In this document: positions 18,235 through 30,500 of the stretch, in pieces
Layout of the letters: each line of letters opens with the position of its first letter
Position numbering within the stretch: position 1 is the stretch's first letter
Assembly (NCBI GenBank): GCA_951217055.1
Contig: OX578282.1
Span: 20,209,106-20,273,105 of the forward strand
Length of the DNA: 64,000 nucleotides
DNA from: Gerris lacustris
Lineage: Eukaryota > Arthropoda > Insecta > Hemiptera > Gerridae
Reading direction: 5' to 3'
The notes under the pieces: generated by a model
What the model saw: the letters and a program-made list of their open reading frames with translations, nothing else
The model's database searches: none
Told to the model about the DNA's origin: nothing
Position numbers and translations under genes: made by a program

Positions 18235-18830
18235 TTGTTTTTAAAACAAAACGTTTTGGGACCTTAAAACATGTAATGCATGTTTGGATATTGAAACAAG
18301 TATCTAATACTTTTGGGACTTTGTAACAAGTAATACTTGTTGAGAGGGGGCCTGGGTGGCTCGGAGGCTAGAGCGCTTGCCTTGCGATAAGGCCAGATAA
18401 GCAGCCTCGAGCAGGGTCAAAAAATGAATGGGTGAAGGCTTCTGATCTAACCACAGCTCTGGGTTCGATTCCCGGGCCCCCCCCACTCAATGTCCACCCA
18501 GCATTGTTTAAACAATTAGGAAGGTCCTTGAAAGAGTGGCGCCACCAGATTTCGGCCCTAGAAACCATGATGATGACACTCTTGGTTGTATTAAAACCAG
18601 GATTGAAGTCATGGTTAACGACCACATCGTCACCTCACTCTTCACGAGTGTGAAGATTTCGGTCCATAACCCGGGTTTATTTAATGGACCCAACTAAGTT
18701 GTCTGCGTCTTCGGGTGTTAAAGCCCCCCGGTATAAAAATAAAAAACTTGTTGAGGCATTGAAATAAGTAATACTTTTTGGGGCATTGAAACGAGTAACA
18801 CTTGTTGGGACCATGCAACGAGTAAATCTA
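18235..18830. repeat. Minisatellite (gggaccttgaaacaagtaatacttgtt type) hosting a SINE
   Basis: Diverged units of about 30-40 bp of the form ttttgggac-ttgtaacaagtaatacttgtt lie on both sides of the SINE at 18345-18745. Left units are near 18251-18344 and right units near 18746-18827. Many units contain the palindrome aagtaatactt. The SINE interrupts one unit. Confidence 0.75.
18345..18745 (+). mobile_element. tRNA-derived SINE with perfect 10-bp target-site duplication
   Basis: It begins agggggcctgggtggctcgg. The A-box-like tggctcggaggctagagcgc is at about 18357 and the B box ggttcgattcc at 18462-18472, followed by ccgggccccc, which pairs with the 5' gggggcc. The two boxes are about 105 bp apart, much farther than in a tRNA, because of an insert after gcgataagg. 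A unique body follows, ending in a short A-rich tail (aaaaataaaaa). The flanks acttgttgag at 18335-18344 and 18746-18755 are identical, as expected for target-primed insertion by LINE machinery. Plus-strand open frames here are not genes. Confidence 0.88.
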
Positions 18831-19794
18831 ACACATGAATGGTAGCAGACATGTTTTAAAAACATTTCTTTTTTATTATTATTATTTTTAAAGTGTAAAA
18901 TCCATCAAAATCTCCAAATATTTATACAATAACAATAATAATATGAGAACGTAAAAAGAGCAATGAGACATATTAGTACCAACTTAATATATTAATAAAA
19001 GAATTAATAATAAATTAAAAGATTAATAATAATTAATAGTAATTAATAATAATTAATAAAAGAAAAAAAATATTATTATAACATGAAATTAATCCCTATA
19101 ATACGAAAATAGTCAGCTAATTTGTGTGGTACATAGCTTCATCGTGTTCGAATGAGATTTGGATTTGTTTCAATTCGATTTGTTGACATTAATATTATGT
19201 GACCATTGATGGAGTACTATCGAAAAACCACCAAATTTCTCTGTTACCTTTGGTAAGCTCGGACAAAAACCTCGTCTCTGTAGCTCTGAAGATGACTACT
19301 ACATATAGGAATAGATAATTATACATTTGATGTAATTATGGTGCCAACACGGTGTCAAGCAAATAAACACTAACAATGTATGTATACAATATTTTTAAAA
19401 CCTAACTCAAGGCTCATCCTTTATACTCACAAATGTAATTATAATTTTAAAGACCCTTTATTTATTCTACCAATAAACATTTAAATTTATTTATTATCGT
19501 TTTGATTAATCTGATTTGATCATATATGCAGTGTGTCCACAATTTCCCTATTCAATTAGTTTATTACATCAAATTATCATTATATGCTATCTTATACATG
19601 AAATAATTTACATAACATAACCTTATACACAAATACATTATAATAATCTATAATTTTTACCATCTTTTTACGATGTAATTATTGTTTTATTTTTTAATTT
19701 ATTGAAGAAATGAATGTACATATATGATAAATAACACAATAATTAATTAGGAATAAAGAAAGACGTCTCTTCTGTAAAGTACCTCTATTGTGCA
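18831..19794. other. AT-rich non-coding stretch
   Basis: An (ATTAATAATA)-like simple sequence lies at 18980-19080. The phrase cgtctctgtagctctgaagatgactac near 19275 is shared with the foldback element at 19795-20075. 19240-19270 resembles the end of repeat family A (cctttggtaagctcgga). No gene. Confidence 0.55.
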
Positions 19795-20075
19795 ATGCTG
19801 GCTTTCAACCACTAGTGGAAATCATCAGTGCCGGTGAGACGAGTTAAAATACGTAAGAGAAAGAATCAGTGTAGGATTTGAGACAGAGGAAATCTGACTC
19901 GTCTCAGTAGCTCTGAAGATGACTACTAGTGATTATCTTCAGTGCCGGTGAGACGAGATAAAATACGTAAGAGAAACAATCAGTGTAGGAGTTGAGACAG
20001 AGGAAATCTGACTCGTCTAACTAGCACTGAATAATATGATCATTAGTGGTTGAAAGACGGCTTAGTACAGTAAAG
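19795..20075. mobile_element. Foldback element with internal 114-bp direct duplication
   Basis: The left arm has ctggctttcaaccactagtgg and the right arm has cattagtggttgaaagacgg, in inverted orientation. Between them gtgccggtgagacgag occurs at 19828 and 19942, a 114-bp tandem duplication that also includes cagtgtagga-ttgagacagagg and ctgactcgtct. It is non-coding. Confidence 0.75.
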
Positions 20076-23000
20076 TTTCTTTAGTTAACAAACGTCTTTA
20101 TTCATTCTTAATTCAAGTAATTGCACTGCTTATCTAGAAAAACAATAATTTATATTATTTATTCTCCATACACATTATCTTAGTGATATAACATTTATTT
20201 TAAATTCTATTTTGTTGGTATAAATGTTTTTATTATTTATTTGGTTTTAACAACAATCTTGGTTTTAAATATTGGTTATTCTATTGCTCTTAATTTTAAG
20301 ATTAATTTATTGTACAATGTTTTAGTATATAAATCGCGTATAATTTCCATATTATTTTAGTATGTACAAAACTTAAGTTAAGGGCTGAAAACTTATATCA
20401 AACATATAAAAAATGCTTTAATTGATATTTTATTGTAATCAGGAATTTAAAATTATTAAAATTAAATTGGTTGCAGAACCCTCGATTTAAATCATTAACT
20501 ATAACAGTTAAAATAATATTGTAATTACTTAACAAATTTAAATATTTAATCAATTAATCTATGTATATCTCTAGAACAGTGGAATCGCTAGGTGTTCGCA
20601 AAAAATATGTTTGCGATCTGCCATCTTGATTCAAGATGGCGGTCATAAATAAGTGGAATTCAGCGATATCTCCTGACTCCTGAACAAATTGGGCTAGAAC
20701 CTTGAAATTCGGAAGTTAGTATCCTTATAAGACAAAAAGATTTATAAAAGATGTTCCAATAGGTCATTTTGCTTCAAAATGACGGCCTTTTATATGCCAA
20801 AATTTTAGAATCACTAGAATATTGTAATAGTTTAGGTAGGTTCCTCATTTTTAGGGTGTCGTTGGTAAAACCAAAAAACGAAACCCTTTAGTTTCTTTCC
20901 TGTGTCTGTCTCTCACTCTGTACGGTTCCAATAACTATTGAATGAAAAGAGATAAAAACATGAAACTTTCCAATATTAAAGATAGTTTTGACGCGCACAC
21001 AGGAAAAATATAGCGAACTCAAAATTATCAGCAGTTCAAATTCAAAATGGCGGATAATTCACGTCTCGCGATTTTTTTTCTTTTAATTTTGATTGGAGTA
21101 TCAAATGAAAAGGTATTGAATAGTAGATTACAAAAATATATAACACTTGTGGATAGTCTTAAATTTTCCGCGCCATTTTGTCCAAAAACATCAAAATTTA
21201 GCGTCCCCCCCCCTTATACAAATTTCATGTTCACGATACCAACGGCTTTGTACTAAACCGCTTTTTACGTGAGACTTCACGCATAACCAATTAATTTTAT
21301 TTATTAAAAATATTGTAATCAACATATGGGCAAATTTGGACATGATATCGTATCTTTCGAACCAATCACACTAGAACCTTAAACTTTTTAAGTTAGCTTC
21401 CTTTTATAACATAGCAATTTTTGCAAAAGGTATTTCCTATCGATTTTGTTCCAAAACCTGACAATATCAGAGTATTGCGGGTCTAGTTTGCAGCCGAAAA
21501 TGAGCTGGTTTAAAAGAATGTCACAGTCCCTAAAAAACCTAGGTTACCTATATATATGACCGGATAAACCAGCATCTATACTTCAACATAATTATCAGTT
21601 TCATAATTTGTTAGACAGCCCATTAATATTTTTATGTTCAAATATAATTTTTTTATTAAAACAATATAATAAAATAATTTGGAATTTTGCAACTAAAAAG
21701 TTTTGAATCGGTTTTGCCTTGCACAAATTAATATAGCTTAGTTCATTATTATTAGACCCCGATCAAAAAGTGATGGTACTCAAGAAAACTGTAAACTTAG
21801 CTTCGTTTAAAATCGGAACTCCCGAGTATAACCGAAGTTGGTCTATACCAACTTCGGTAATATGTTAGCACTAGAATAGTCTAGTGTATTTTATATTCAA
21901 AATAACAGTTCTCCATGACAATTAATCAAATTTACATAAAAATAACACAAGAGCACATCTTAGATTTCCTTGAGTTCATGGTCGGGATTTAGTTACTACC
22001 GTTATACTTACACAATTTATTTTTATTTTTTATATTGCAATAATAATATAATAAATCAAATTTTCACTATAATTAGAATTATTTTTTCCTCTTATTGTTT
22101 TAAAATGATAAGATACATTTTAATTTATATATTTAGTTTTATGGTATGAGACAGAGCCATTCATAATAAATACGTGTTTAAGTCATTTATAACTAGTCCA
22201 GTACAGTAGAAACCTCTTTGCGACCCACAAGACTTTAATTATTTAAGTTTTAGATCACACTAATGGGTTATTTTATTTTTCAACATTTTGTTAAAATTGT
22301 TTATTTAATCGTAACTAACTAATAACCCGGGCTGTTAATTAGAGGTTGTACGAAAATAAAGGAAATTGAAGTACATGCAGAGGTTTAAATGAACAATACT
22401 CGTGGAAATATATAAAACGGTGGGATGAAATTTGACAAGATAATTGATACACAATACACAGTCAAGATATACCTGCACTGCACACCTAGATTTTGTATTT
22501 GTGTATGTGTATATGTATACAGGCTCTAGTCTGACAAGTCTATAGGATAATGATTAGTCTGATGCCGATTCAAACCTACCGATCAAAACACTACCCTTGG
22601 CCTATACAATCTGATATGAAAATTCAATTCTCATCTGTAATAATATATCAATCATATATAGAACGAAGGAATGGTGAAGGCTACAATTCTGAAATTGATT
22701 CGGTTTCATGGAAAAGGTTCGTTTCAAAACGTTATTCCAATCGGATAACAATTGTAGAAATTTCCAAAGTACTATATTAAATATAGTCTATCCATGATAT
22801 TCTGGAAACATTTAGACAAAGGCCTTCTGTCTGAATAATATCGAGTTATAATTGAAATTTGAGTACCTTTAGGCAAAATGATTATTAACTAAGATCGAAT
22901 CTACAAGGCAGGATGTGATTTTCACAATATTATTTGAATTGGATTAATAATTAGATCATTATTAATAACTTGATTAAATTCATCATTGAAATAAGTTTGT

Positions 23001-23104
23001 ATCTTAAATTACAAAAACAAAACTAAGTAATTTTGTTCCGGACTACGAATGTTAGTAATTCATTACTTTTTAATAAATTTTATTGGACTTATTTTATTGC
23101 TTGT
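20076..23104. other. AT-rich non-coding stretch
   Basis: 20580-20820 has tgccatcttgattcaagatggcggtc (a short hairpin) followed by text resembling 21320-21460 (ctagaaccttgaaattcg / ctagaaccttaaactttt), so both belong to a dispersed repeat. 21047-21256 and 22550-22780 are open by chance, with no domain recognised. No gene. Confidence 0.5.
21831..21858. repeat. Perfect 12-bp hairpin with 4-nt loop
   Basis: accgaagttggt, loop ctat, accaacttcggt. The stem is perfect and compact in otherwise ordinary AT-rich DNA. No U-run or conserved neighbour suggests a function. It could be a decayed MITE centre. Confidence 0.75.
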
Positions 23105-23456
23105 CACGAAGTAGCTCTGTCTAGCATAGGTCCCTTAAAATTGAAACTGCTCCAGCCAGGGGTGCCTATCCTCCAAGGCCCATGGCGCAAAGTCCCCCAA
23201 AACTGCCTGTCACTTGGAATATTAAAAAAATCCCCCCAATCTCTGAAAATACCCCTAAATTTGATTCCCCCCAAAAGTTCTGATGGCGTAGTTTGCCCTT
23301 GCGCCATCAAACCCCCTGTGGACACCCTTGGCTCCAGCATTTTTTACTAGAGGATCTCACCCGGTTCCCTAAAATTGAAACGGCTCCAGCATTGATTAAT
23401 AGAGGGACTCACCAAGTCCCCTAAAATTGAAACTGCTCCAGCATTGTTCAGTACTT
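23105..23456. repeat. Minisatellite, about three 58-bp units, interrupted by a MITE
   Basis: The unit reads like gtcccctaaaattgaaactgctccagcattg-ttaatagaggga-tcac. Copies start near 23129 (split by the MITE), 23360 and 23419. The gctccagc motif in the first copy is duplicated by the insertion. Confidence 0.8.
23157..23330. mobile_element. hAT-like MITE, 174 bp, with 8-bp target-site duplication
   Basis: The flanks gctccagc at 23149-23156 and 23331-23338 are identical 8-mers, the duplication length typical of hAT elements. The termini are inverted: caggggtgcctatcc at the left, and a right end that reads caagggtgtccac on the opposite strand, with gcgcaaag/cttgcgc farther in. It is too short to encode a transposase, and the opposing open frames of 70-100 codons are chance products of its C-rich sequence. 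Confidence 0.85.
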
Positions 23457-25099
23457 CAACAGTTTCTGTCAATGAAGGGCTATGTACAATGTACATACAG
23501 TGCCAAAGGAGATGTTGCTGGTGTGACTTAGAATTGGGCCAGTTATAAGTTATTCTTACTCTTAGGCCCTGATTGGTGCAACAAACTTACTTTTAGTGAA
23601 GAAACATATTTCTATATTTCTAATTCCAATGCAGGATGGATTTTCAACGGTATATGTACTCGAAGAATAGCCTAACAGCTCTGATAAAATTAATGAGCAC
23701 TTAACATTTATTAAAGCCGTATGGATGAAATACAGGACAAAGAAGGTTTATTTCTATTGGCAAAGAAAAATTAATAGAAATAGAAACATAAGAAAGATAG
23801 AAATAAATCAATAAAAAATAGAAGTACGTAAGTAAGTAAGTAAGTAAAAAGTAGAAGTAGTTCGATACATATTAGACATTTTTTAATCTATCCATGTAAA
23901 TATCGTAGAACTATTTATATCTTTGTTGGCTCTGTCTCTTCAAAATAAGAGTAAAACTTTGTCGAAGATCTTATCAATAAAAGGTAATTTATAATATTTA
24001 AACAAATTTCTTATTATCTCTCAACAGCACTAGTGTATGATTTAAGTATAAATCTTCTACAGTCTACTTGAGGTTTCTTCGTCAAACATTGGTCTTCAAA
24101 TATACATTTTTTTTTAAATTTAAAATTTACAAGATTGATTTCACTTGCTGATTGTAAGTGTGAAATTTATATTTTGATGATTCTTATACAGATAATTTTA
24201 ATTATGAATACATTATTTTATGACGCAAATAAAATTATCTGAGGCTTCTTTTTTTTACCATTAAGATATTATCTCGTTTATACTTCTTTAATTCTTATTT
24301 TCGGTACTATGGCTCATTCGATTAACGGAAATGAATAGTACGTTCAAACTTCTTATTTAATGATATCCTTTAGTTGTTTAATTAAATTCATCAATTAATT
24401 GTCATTCATCAGCAGCAGAATATGACGACTGTAAGAACTAAAATAAGACATGGTGTTCTGGTAGTAGTAGCTGAAAGTTCTGGTAAGGCAGGAGTTGAAA
24501 AAGTGTAGTCATCCGTGTAGTCTATAACATATTCAATACCATAAAGGTAAGAGAGGGTAGAAGAAGACATAAATAAAATCTAAACTAGTTAGAGGCGATT
24601 ACAGCAAAATATAAAGGTATAGTAAACTAATTTGACAGTTTTCTTTTAATTGAGTGAAATAACTAGGCAGTTTTCTTTGTACCTGTCATCTGGAAAGATG
24701 GGAGATCCAAGGTGGATACTTAAAACTTGATTTGGGAAAAAACACATTCAAAAGGAATACAGAAAGTCATCATGGCAATAGCTCCAGAAAAAGTAAATTT
24801 ATTGGAAAAGCTTCTTTTAACTACCTAGAGCCAGATAAAAACTGATTTTTACTTCTGTACTCATGGTGATTATTAGCAATTAAAAGCAATCTATGCAAAA
24901 TAAAGTTACGTTTGATTACAAGACATCTTATGCCTGATCAATTAACTCGGTTTGGTATTTTAGAAACTATTTGTGATCGCCACTAACATTTTTAGATTAA
25001 ATTACTTAATTACATTCGCTTACTCTAGTTTCTTTCCTGTGCTAAATCTTATTCTACTTCTCTCTTACGTTCTATGTCCATTGCAAACATATTTATTAT
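23457..25099. other. AT-rich non-coding stretch
   Basis: No ORF of interest. Short (agta)n at about 23826-23847. Nothing else was recognised. Confidence 0.55.
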
Positions 25100-25220
25100 G
25101 TTGATGACGATTGTCCATATTCATTCCATGCAGGTTTACAAAGCTATACAGTAAATAGAGTGTTGGTGACGATTGTCCATATTCATTCCATGCAGGTTTA
25201 CAAAGCTATACATTAAATAA
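25100..25220. repeat. Tandem duplication of 62 bp
   Basis: gttgatgacgattgtccata at 25100 recurs at 25162 (gttggtgacgattgtccata) and is followed both times by ttcattccatgcaggtttac and aaagctatac. Two near-identical units, so a recent duplication. Confidence 0.9.
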
Positions 25221-25743
25221 AGGCAAAAGGCTAATACTATATTATACATGCTATTGATATTACACTAATAAAATTTTATATTAGATTGAAAGAAACAAAC
25301 ATACAATTAAACAAGACTATAAAAGAGGAGAAAATTAAACTAATTTGATACGAAGGAAGTAAAAAAAATGAAGAAATATGCAACGCAAACATGGTGAGTC
25401 AAGACATTTAATGAAACTTATTGTGAAATAAATGTTACTCAGTGAAAATATTTTAAAACGTAAAATTAAATTGTTGCATAGATGGGATTAAATACTTGAA
25501 GCAACAAAACCAACATCCATTGGTAAGTTCTTCAAAGATATTGTATTTCCACCGTTTCAGCTTCATTACAGTTTATTAAAGGGTCATAATTTTTAGCTTC
25601 GTTATGCAAAAAACTTTTAAAATATATTTATTTTTTGAATACTCATTACTCATAATAGTATGCTTAAAAAATTCTACAGTAAAAGAAAATATCATACGCG
25701 TCCATTAGAAAAAATCCAAAGATAAAAAGGAAAACAATCTAAA

Positions 25744-25880
25744 AAGTCGGGTACAGGGTACCTCGGAACTTTTCCTCACTTCAGAGGCCACTAAAGTGGG
25801 CTCTCCTGCTGCTTCGCAGCAGGAGGAAGCAGCATTGGACGTGGTCAGTACTTGGATGGGTGACTGTTCTGAACTAACTG
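25744..25880 (+). mobile_element. 5S-like SINE fragment
   Basis: ggtcagtacttggatgggtg at 25844-25863 closely resembles the 3' part of eukaryotic 5S rRNA (GGTTAGTACTTGGATGGGTGACC), preceded by ttggacgt. The same segment in worn form (ggtcacaacttggattgatg, then acc) sits in the SINE-like unit at 59384-59640. A 9-bp hairpin (tcctgctgc/gcagcagga) lies at 25804-25824. The rest of 5S rRNA is absent, so this is not a 5S gene. It is probably a SINE head fragment. Confidence 0.55.
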
Positions 25881-27245
25881 ATTTATTATCATTCTTCAAA
25901 AAAACCTTATTTTTATTACCTATATTTTATTTAATTATTTGAAGTTTGGCGGTATTTTGACAGATGTAAACAAACTTTGACGTCATCAAAATTATCGCAC
26001 TAATAAATAATTATATTCGCTTGTAACTTTTAAACTATTAAATGGAATTTCATCGGTTTTTTTTTAGATTTGTTCCCTAATTTTTTCCGGTTCTAACGAT
26101 ATGCTATACATCAAAAACCTATTTATACTTTCGGTATTATTAACCGTCAAAGTTTAAAAAATCAAAAATTGATAACATCAAAATAGCGGCCAATATCAAA
26201 ATGATATTTGGTGGGCTTGTTTGTCATACAGAGAGGTACATTCGAGCCAAATTTCAACTCGATCAGGACCATTTTCGATTTATTACGATTTTTTAAAATT
26301 TTTGCTGACTCAACAAACTGGGTTCTAGATGGCGGAAAAATGTGATTTTCCGGGCGGCACCACTACAGGTAAGGACTGATTGTTCTGCCAAGTTTCAACT
26401 CTCTAGGTTAAATACCTTGGGCGCTACGATGATAACACACATACATACAGGCGTCATGCTGAAATCCACTCACGAGGACTTAAAAACACCCAAAACGGAT
26501 AATTCCGTGGAATCTCGAAAAAACATTTTTTGGTGAAAACAGTACTTTTCCTACTATAGGTAGTGAGGAAAAGTAAAAAAGGAGACATTATCAAGCACAA
26601 TAGTTGTTATCGTCATCAAGGATAATAGAGGTAAACTAAAACAAATAAATACTCTAACAATAATAATATAACATTTTTAGACCTCAATCTGTGCAATTTT
26701 CAGCTTTTTAGGTAGACGGGAAGAGGGTCATTACAAGATTTAGAGACACAAAAAAAGTGAAATTAAATGAAAATGTAAAAAAAAGCATGCAAGGAGTAAA
26801 ATTGTACTTAAAAAAAAAAAATAAATCATTTTATCTCCAGTAAGGAGTTATGATTTTGGATTAGTTTAGAGGGACTAAAGGAAGTCTTTACTTCCCTGAA
26901 CTCAAAAGTAGGGAGAAAAAGTAAAAGTAGGGCAAAAAAGTAAGGTTTGCCAACTTAATTAATTTATAAATAGTACGAAATGAATGGCTAATGTAATAAA
27001 GTAGTTGAAATCAGGTTGGCAACACTGCTTTGTCGACCTTGTTTATCTTTATAACCTGCATCTAAATAACCTTCTGTTTGAGTTTAATTCCAATTCTTAT
27101 TTGTTTTTAAAATTGAATCTCTCATATCTTCTATTAAAAGTGCTAATAATTATTGTTATTTATTAAAATAATAAATAAAAACTGTGCAATGGATGAAAAT
27201 GTGTATTTTCTCCCTACTGGAGATAAAATATTGTATGTACCTCGT
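25881..27245. other. Non-coding stretch with repeat-like text
   Basis: 26030-26560 carries phrases typical of the retroposon 3' tails seen elsewhere (aaatttcaactcgatcagga, ccaagtttcaactct, acacacatacatacagg). 26342-26536 is open by chance. No gene. 25221-25743 to its left likewise shows nothing. Confidence 0.5.
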
Positions 27246-27374
27246 GAGTAAAGTGCCATTATTCCCTTCGCGATAATTATCTCCCTCGGCTGCGCCTCAG
27301 GAGCTAAATGGTTCCTTTGGCTTCAGCTCAAGAACCAACTTTTTCGCTAAGGGAATAATGGCTTACTTTACTTC
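27246..27374. mobile_element. Small foldback element, about 129 bp
   Basis: The left arm gccattattcccttcgcg is inverted at the right as cgctaagggaataatggc, with flanking agtaaagt/acttta also paired. The centre has ggttcct/aagaacc. Non-coding, MITE-like. Confidence 0.75.
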
Positions 27375-27872
27375 CTAGGTGCATAAATAACTATTGAGAA
27401 CTAGAATTTTGAAGCAAAAACGTTACAATTAAGACGAAAATACGATTGTCATGCAGAGAAATGAAGATGTTGTGATTTCATTAAAGAGAAAATTACCTAT
27501 CTTATAACACGCTTTTACGTTTCTTGTCTCCAAATCTTATGACCTAATTTGGCCCCCTTCCCGACTACCTAAAAGAATTTGACTACCTAGAAAGCTGAAA
27601 CTTTCACAAATTATATAGTTTTCCGATGATAATACAATAATCAGTCATCATTTTTAAAAAAAAAAAAAAAATCATTAGAAGGGTGTCATCAAAAATTTAT
27701 TTTTTGAATTTACTTGATACAGTTGAACATTTTTAGAACTTAAGATTTCTATTATTATATATCACAAAAAATTGAGAATAGCTATGATCCGTCAAAAATA
27801 AAATAAAAATTGTAGATTAGCTGATTTCACGAAACGAGTATATCCTTAAAGAAAACTAGAGACACTTGGGCA

Positions 27873-28341
27873 CTTCTTTAGATTGTTACTCCTCTTATAA
27901 ATAAAACAGAGGGGAGTAACAATCTAAAGAAGGTGTACGGAATGTACTTCTTTAGATTGTTACTCCTCTTATAAATACAGAAGTGTGATATTCCTTTGTC
28001 CCAGTCCCAAAGTACATTGGACTAAACATCCCTTTGTCTTAATAGTTATTTCGTCAAAGTCATTTATTTATATTCTAAAACATTATTGGGGAGTAGTAGA
28101 AGTAGTGGTTAGACGGGAAGGACGAACTACTTGTTCGAAACCTAGCACTCAGGCCACATTGCCATTTTACTAACATCGTGGTGGAGAGTTCCAGCCACTT
28201 CCCACATCATACCTGTACATTGTACATTCGAAGCGGGTATGGTGTGGTCAGTAGTGAGCTATATAAGTTTACGTCAAAGCGTGGGGGGGAAGAGAATCCC
28301 TCAGAGGGTGTCACATTGGGGTGTAACAATCTAAAGAAGTA
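27873..28341. mobile_element. Element with cttctttagattgttac terminal repeats and an extra inverted copy
   Basis: tacttctttagattgttac at 27945-27963 and its inverse gtaacaatctaaagaagta at 28323-28341 look like 19-bp terminal inverted repeats of a 397-bp element. A further copy and its inverse (27873-27895 and 27908-27932) sit just to the left as a tight hairpin. The interior shares cctttgtccc and atccctttgtcttaat text with 5940-6150. The open frames inside match nothing recognised. Confidence 0.7.
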
Positions 28342-28611
28342 CCGATACTTGTTCATACCTTGAAGAAGAAAATCAATTTTTCCGAAGTGACGGAAATCCA
28401 CAAATTTATTTTTATTTTGGACTGATCATTGGTATCCGTAATTTTTATTTGATTAAATTTGATGAGTCAATAAATCACTTAGTTTTTATTTTATATTGTT
28501 ATTTAACTGTTAGGCTCTATAGACCTTCCTTTTATATTGCATTTTACCAGTTACACGGCAATTGGGTAATAATGGGTAAATACGATAATGATATGAAATA
28601 AAAAATGGTGG

Positions 28612-28935
28612 TTTTATGATTTATAATAAAAAGTCCAGTCATGCACCATGACTTAATGAGCGAATTTTCAAAGAAATCTGCGTTTTATCGGCTTATGATA
28701 ATATAGGAAAATTTTGGTTTAGAATTAGCTCGGATGAAAAAAAAAAAATTTGGGACAGGGGTACGGGGTACAAAAGTCAAAATATAGTATTTACCCTTCA
28801 AGATGCATGTCGTTGGAAAGCTCTTTAAGAGTACAGTAATTGTTGTTATTTACACTTTTATCATATTTTCACATAAAAGGGGGGAAAAATGGAAAAAACA
28901 CGTTTTTATGCTATTTTTGGCCCTAAATTGTAAAA
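28612..28935 (-). repeat. Interspersed repeat family B, copy 1
   Basis: Reading the minus strand, it matches 63405-63690 over its length: a ccattt-tcccc start, gagctttccaacgac, ttgtaccccgtaccc, tatattatcataagcc, catggtgcatgactgga. Partial copies lie at 47060-47240 and 47275-47400. No protein was recognised. Confidence 0.75.
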
Positions 28936-29457
28936 ATTTGACCCCTAAATGAACTCCAAAAATTCTGGCCAACGAACTCATCCTTTCTTTTGATACTATT
29001 GACATTTTAAAATTTGTTTGAAATTTTTAAGTGCATCCTAAGGGGAGATATCGTCTGGAGTGACACATATATACATATATACATACATATATACATACAT
29101 ATATACATACATATATACATACATACATAAAAAAAAGTGTTAAATTTTAGGAATCGATTCAGAATGGTCTAAAACGGATTTCCATGGAAAATTTTTTCAA
29201 AAATTTGCATTACAAAAATTTTGAAGCCATTGCAATAGCGTAATTTTCTTTGAAAATTCGCTAAAAACAAAAAACAAAAATTAATATCAATCTAAATAAA
29301 TATAAAATTACAAAGATATAAAAAGAAATTGATTTAATAAACATTAATTTGACTTTCATTACAAGAAGTGTTCACATAATATATACATTTATCATTATTA
29401 CTGTATACGTTATTGATCAACCACAATAATTACAATCACACAATGGTGCTACTAATA
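28936..29457. other. Non-coding, with (atac)n/(atat)n microsatellite
   Basis: 29068-29128 is an imperfect acatacatatat array. The rest is AT-rich. 28990-29050 may continue family B. No gene. Confidence 0.55.
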
Positions 29458-29720
29458 CCTATTAATAATAATCCGTGGCGCAACAGCCCGTCCAAGGCTT
29501 ATGCCTGCAAAATGGCGTATACAACTACGTAAGTAATGGATGACACGAGGTTGGAGTGTCACTCTATCAGCTGTATAAACCGTATAATTGGCACAGCTAA
29601 CGGATGGATGCCACTTCACTGAAGTAGCTACACACTTATATTGCGATTTTGCGATGCTGAATGAACACCAAGCATGCCGGAATCGGGAAACGTTCCCCAA
29701 TACGTTGCTGCTTATAACGC
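29458..29720 (+). mobile_element. SINE-like unit (aatccgtggcgcaacagcc head)
   Basis: It starts aataatccgtggcgcaacag, an A-box-like stretch shared with 59384 (aaatccgtagcgcaatagcc). It is GC-richer than its surroundings. The interior differs from the other copy, and a clear B box or tail was not found, so the family assignment rests on the head only. Confidence 0.4.
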
Positions 29721-29999
29721 CCGATATGCTGCTTGTGACGCATGAATGATATCAATTAGCTACAAGGGATCGGTATAAGCTTTTTAGCAGCTATTAAGCC
29801 AGTCCTAAAGTCCAAGGATATAAGTGCATATAAGAAAGTATACATACATACATACATATTTTTCGATACCATCAAAATAAAGTTAGTCTTTTCTTGTTTT
29901 TATTTTTGTTTAAGTTTTCAAAAAAAAAAAAAAACAGAAAAAGTTTAAGCACAAGCAGGAGTTTCTATATATTCCAAAACTCATAAATATGTATATTTT

Positions 30000-30500
30000 T
30001 AACGTGGATATATTTTAGCTTTGGGGGACAGACGAAATTTCCCCCCACGCAAAAAAAGACATGAAAAATGTGACGCTTTTAACCATCGTGCCAGGAAGTT
30101 AGGATTTAACAGGAGGTCGATAGGTTTTCATTTATAATTCAATATTTTGACGATAGGTGGGCCAAAGTTTCAATAAACGACATGCAAAATATGACACTGT
30201 TAAATATCGTGCCAAGAAGAATATAATAGGAGGTAGATTGGTTTTCACATGTATTCATTGTAAATTTTATATAAAATGATATCAGAGCTCCTAGTCCACC
30301 AAATGGTAATCTAAAATGAATTAATGTTTCATAATTCCAAACCTTAAGATCCATATACTGTATCAATTAGACAAATGTATAACGATTTTCTCCACTTCAT
30401 GGAAAAACATTAAATGTTGATATGTGGATTCAATGCCCAAAAGCAAAAATGATCCAATCCATGATTTAATGTTTTTCCATGAAATGGAAAAAATAAGTAT
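30000..30500 (+). repeat. Dispersed repeat family C, copy 1 (inverted partner at 56960-57510)
   Basis: It shares gccaggaagttagga, ttttgacgataggtgggcc, gatatcagagctcctag, ttaatgtttcataatt and the palindromic end (ttctccacttcatggaaaaaca / atgtttttccatgaaatgg) with the reverse complement of 56960-57510. Both copies are about 500 bp and lie 27 kb apart in opposite orientation, in different introns of the same gene. Confidence 0.85.

Noticed and set aside
18345..18480. A tRNA gene, because of good A and B boxes.
   Set aside because: The boxes are about 105 bp apart, no anticodon arm fits, and target duplications plus an A-rich tail show a SINE.
18304..18693. Several frames of 60-85 codons on both strands.
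   Set aside because: All lie in the SINE and its flanking minisatellite.
25830..25866. A 5S rRNA gene.
   Set aside because: Only about 30 bp resemble 5S, and the 5' two thirds are missing.
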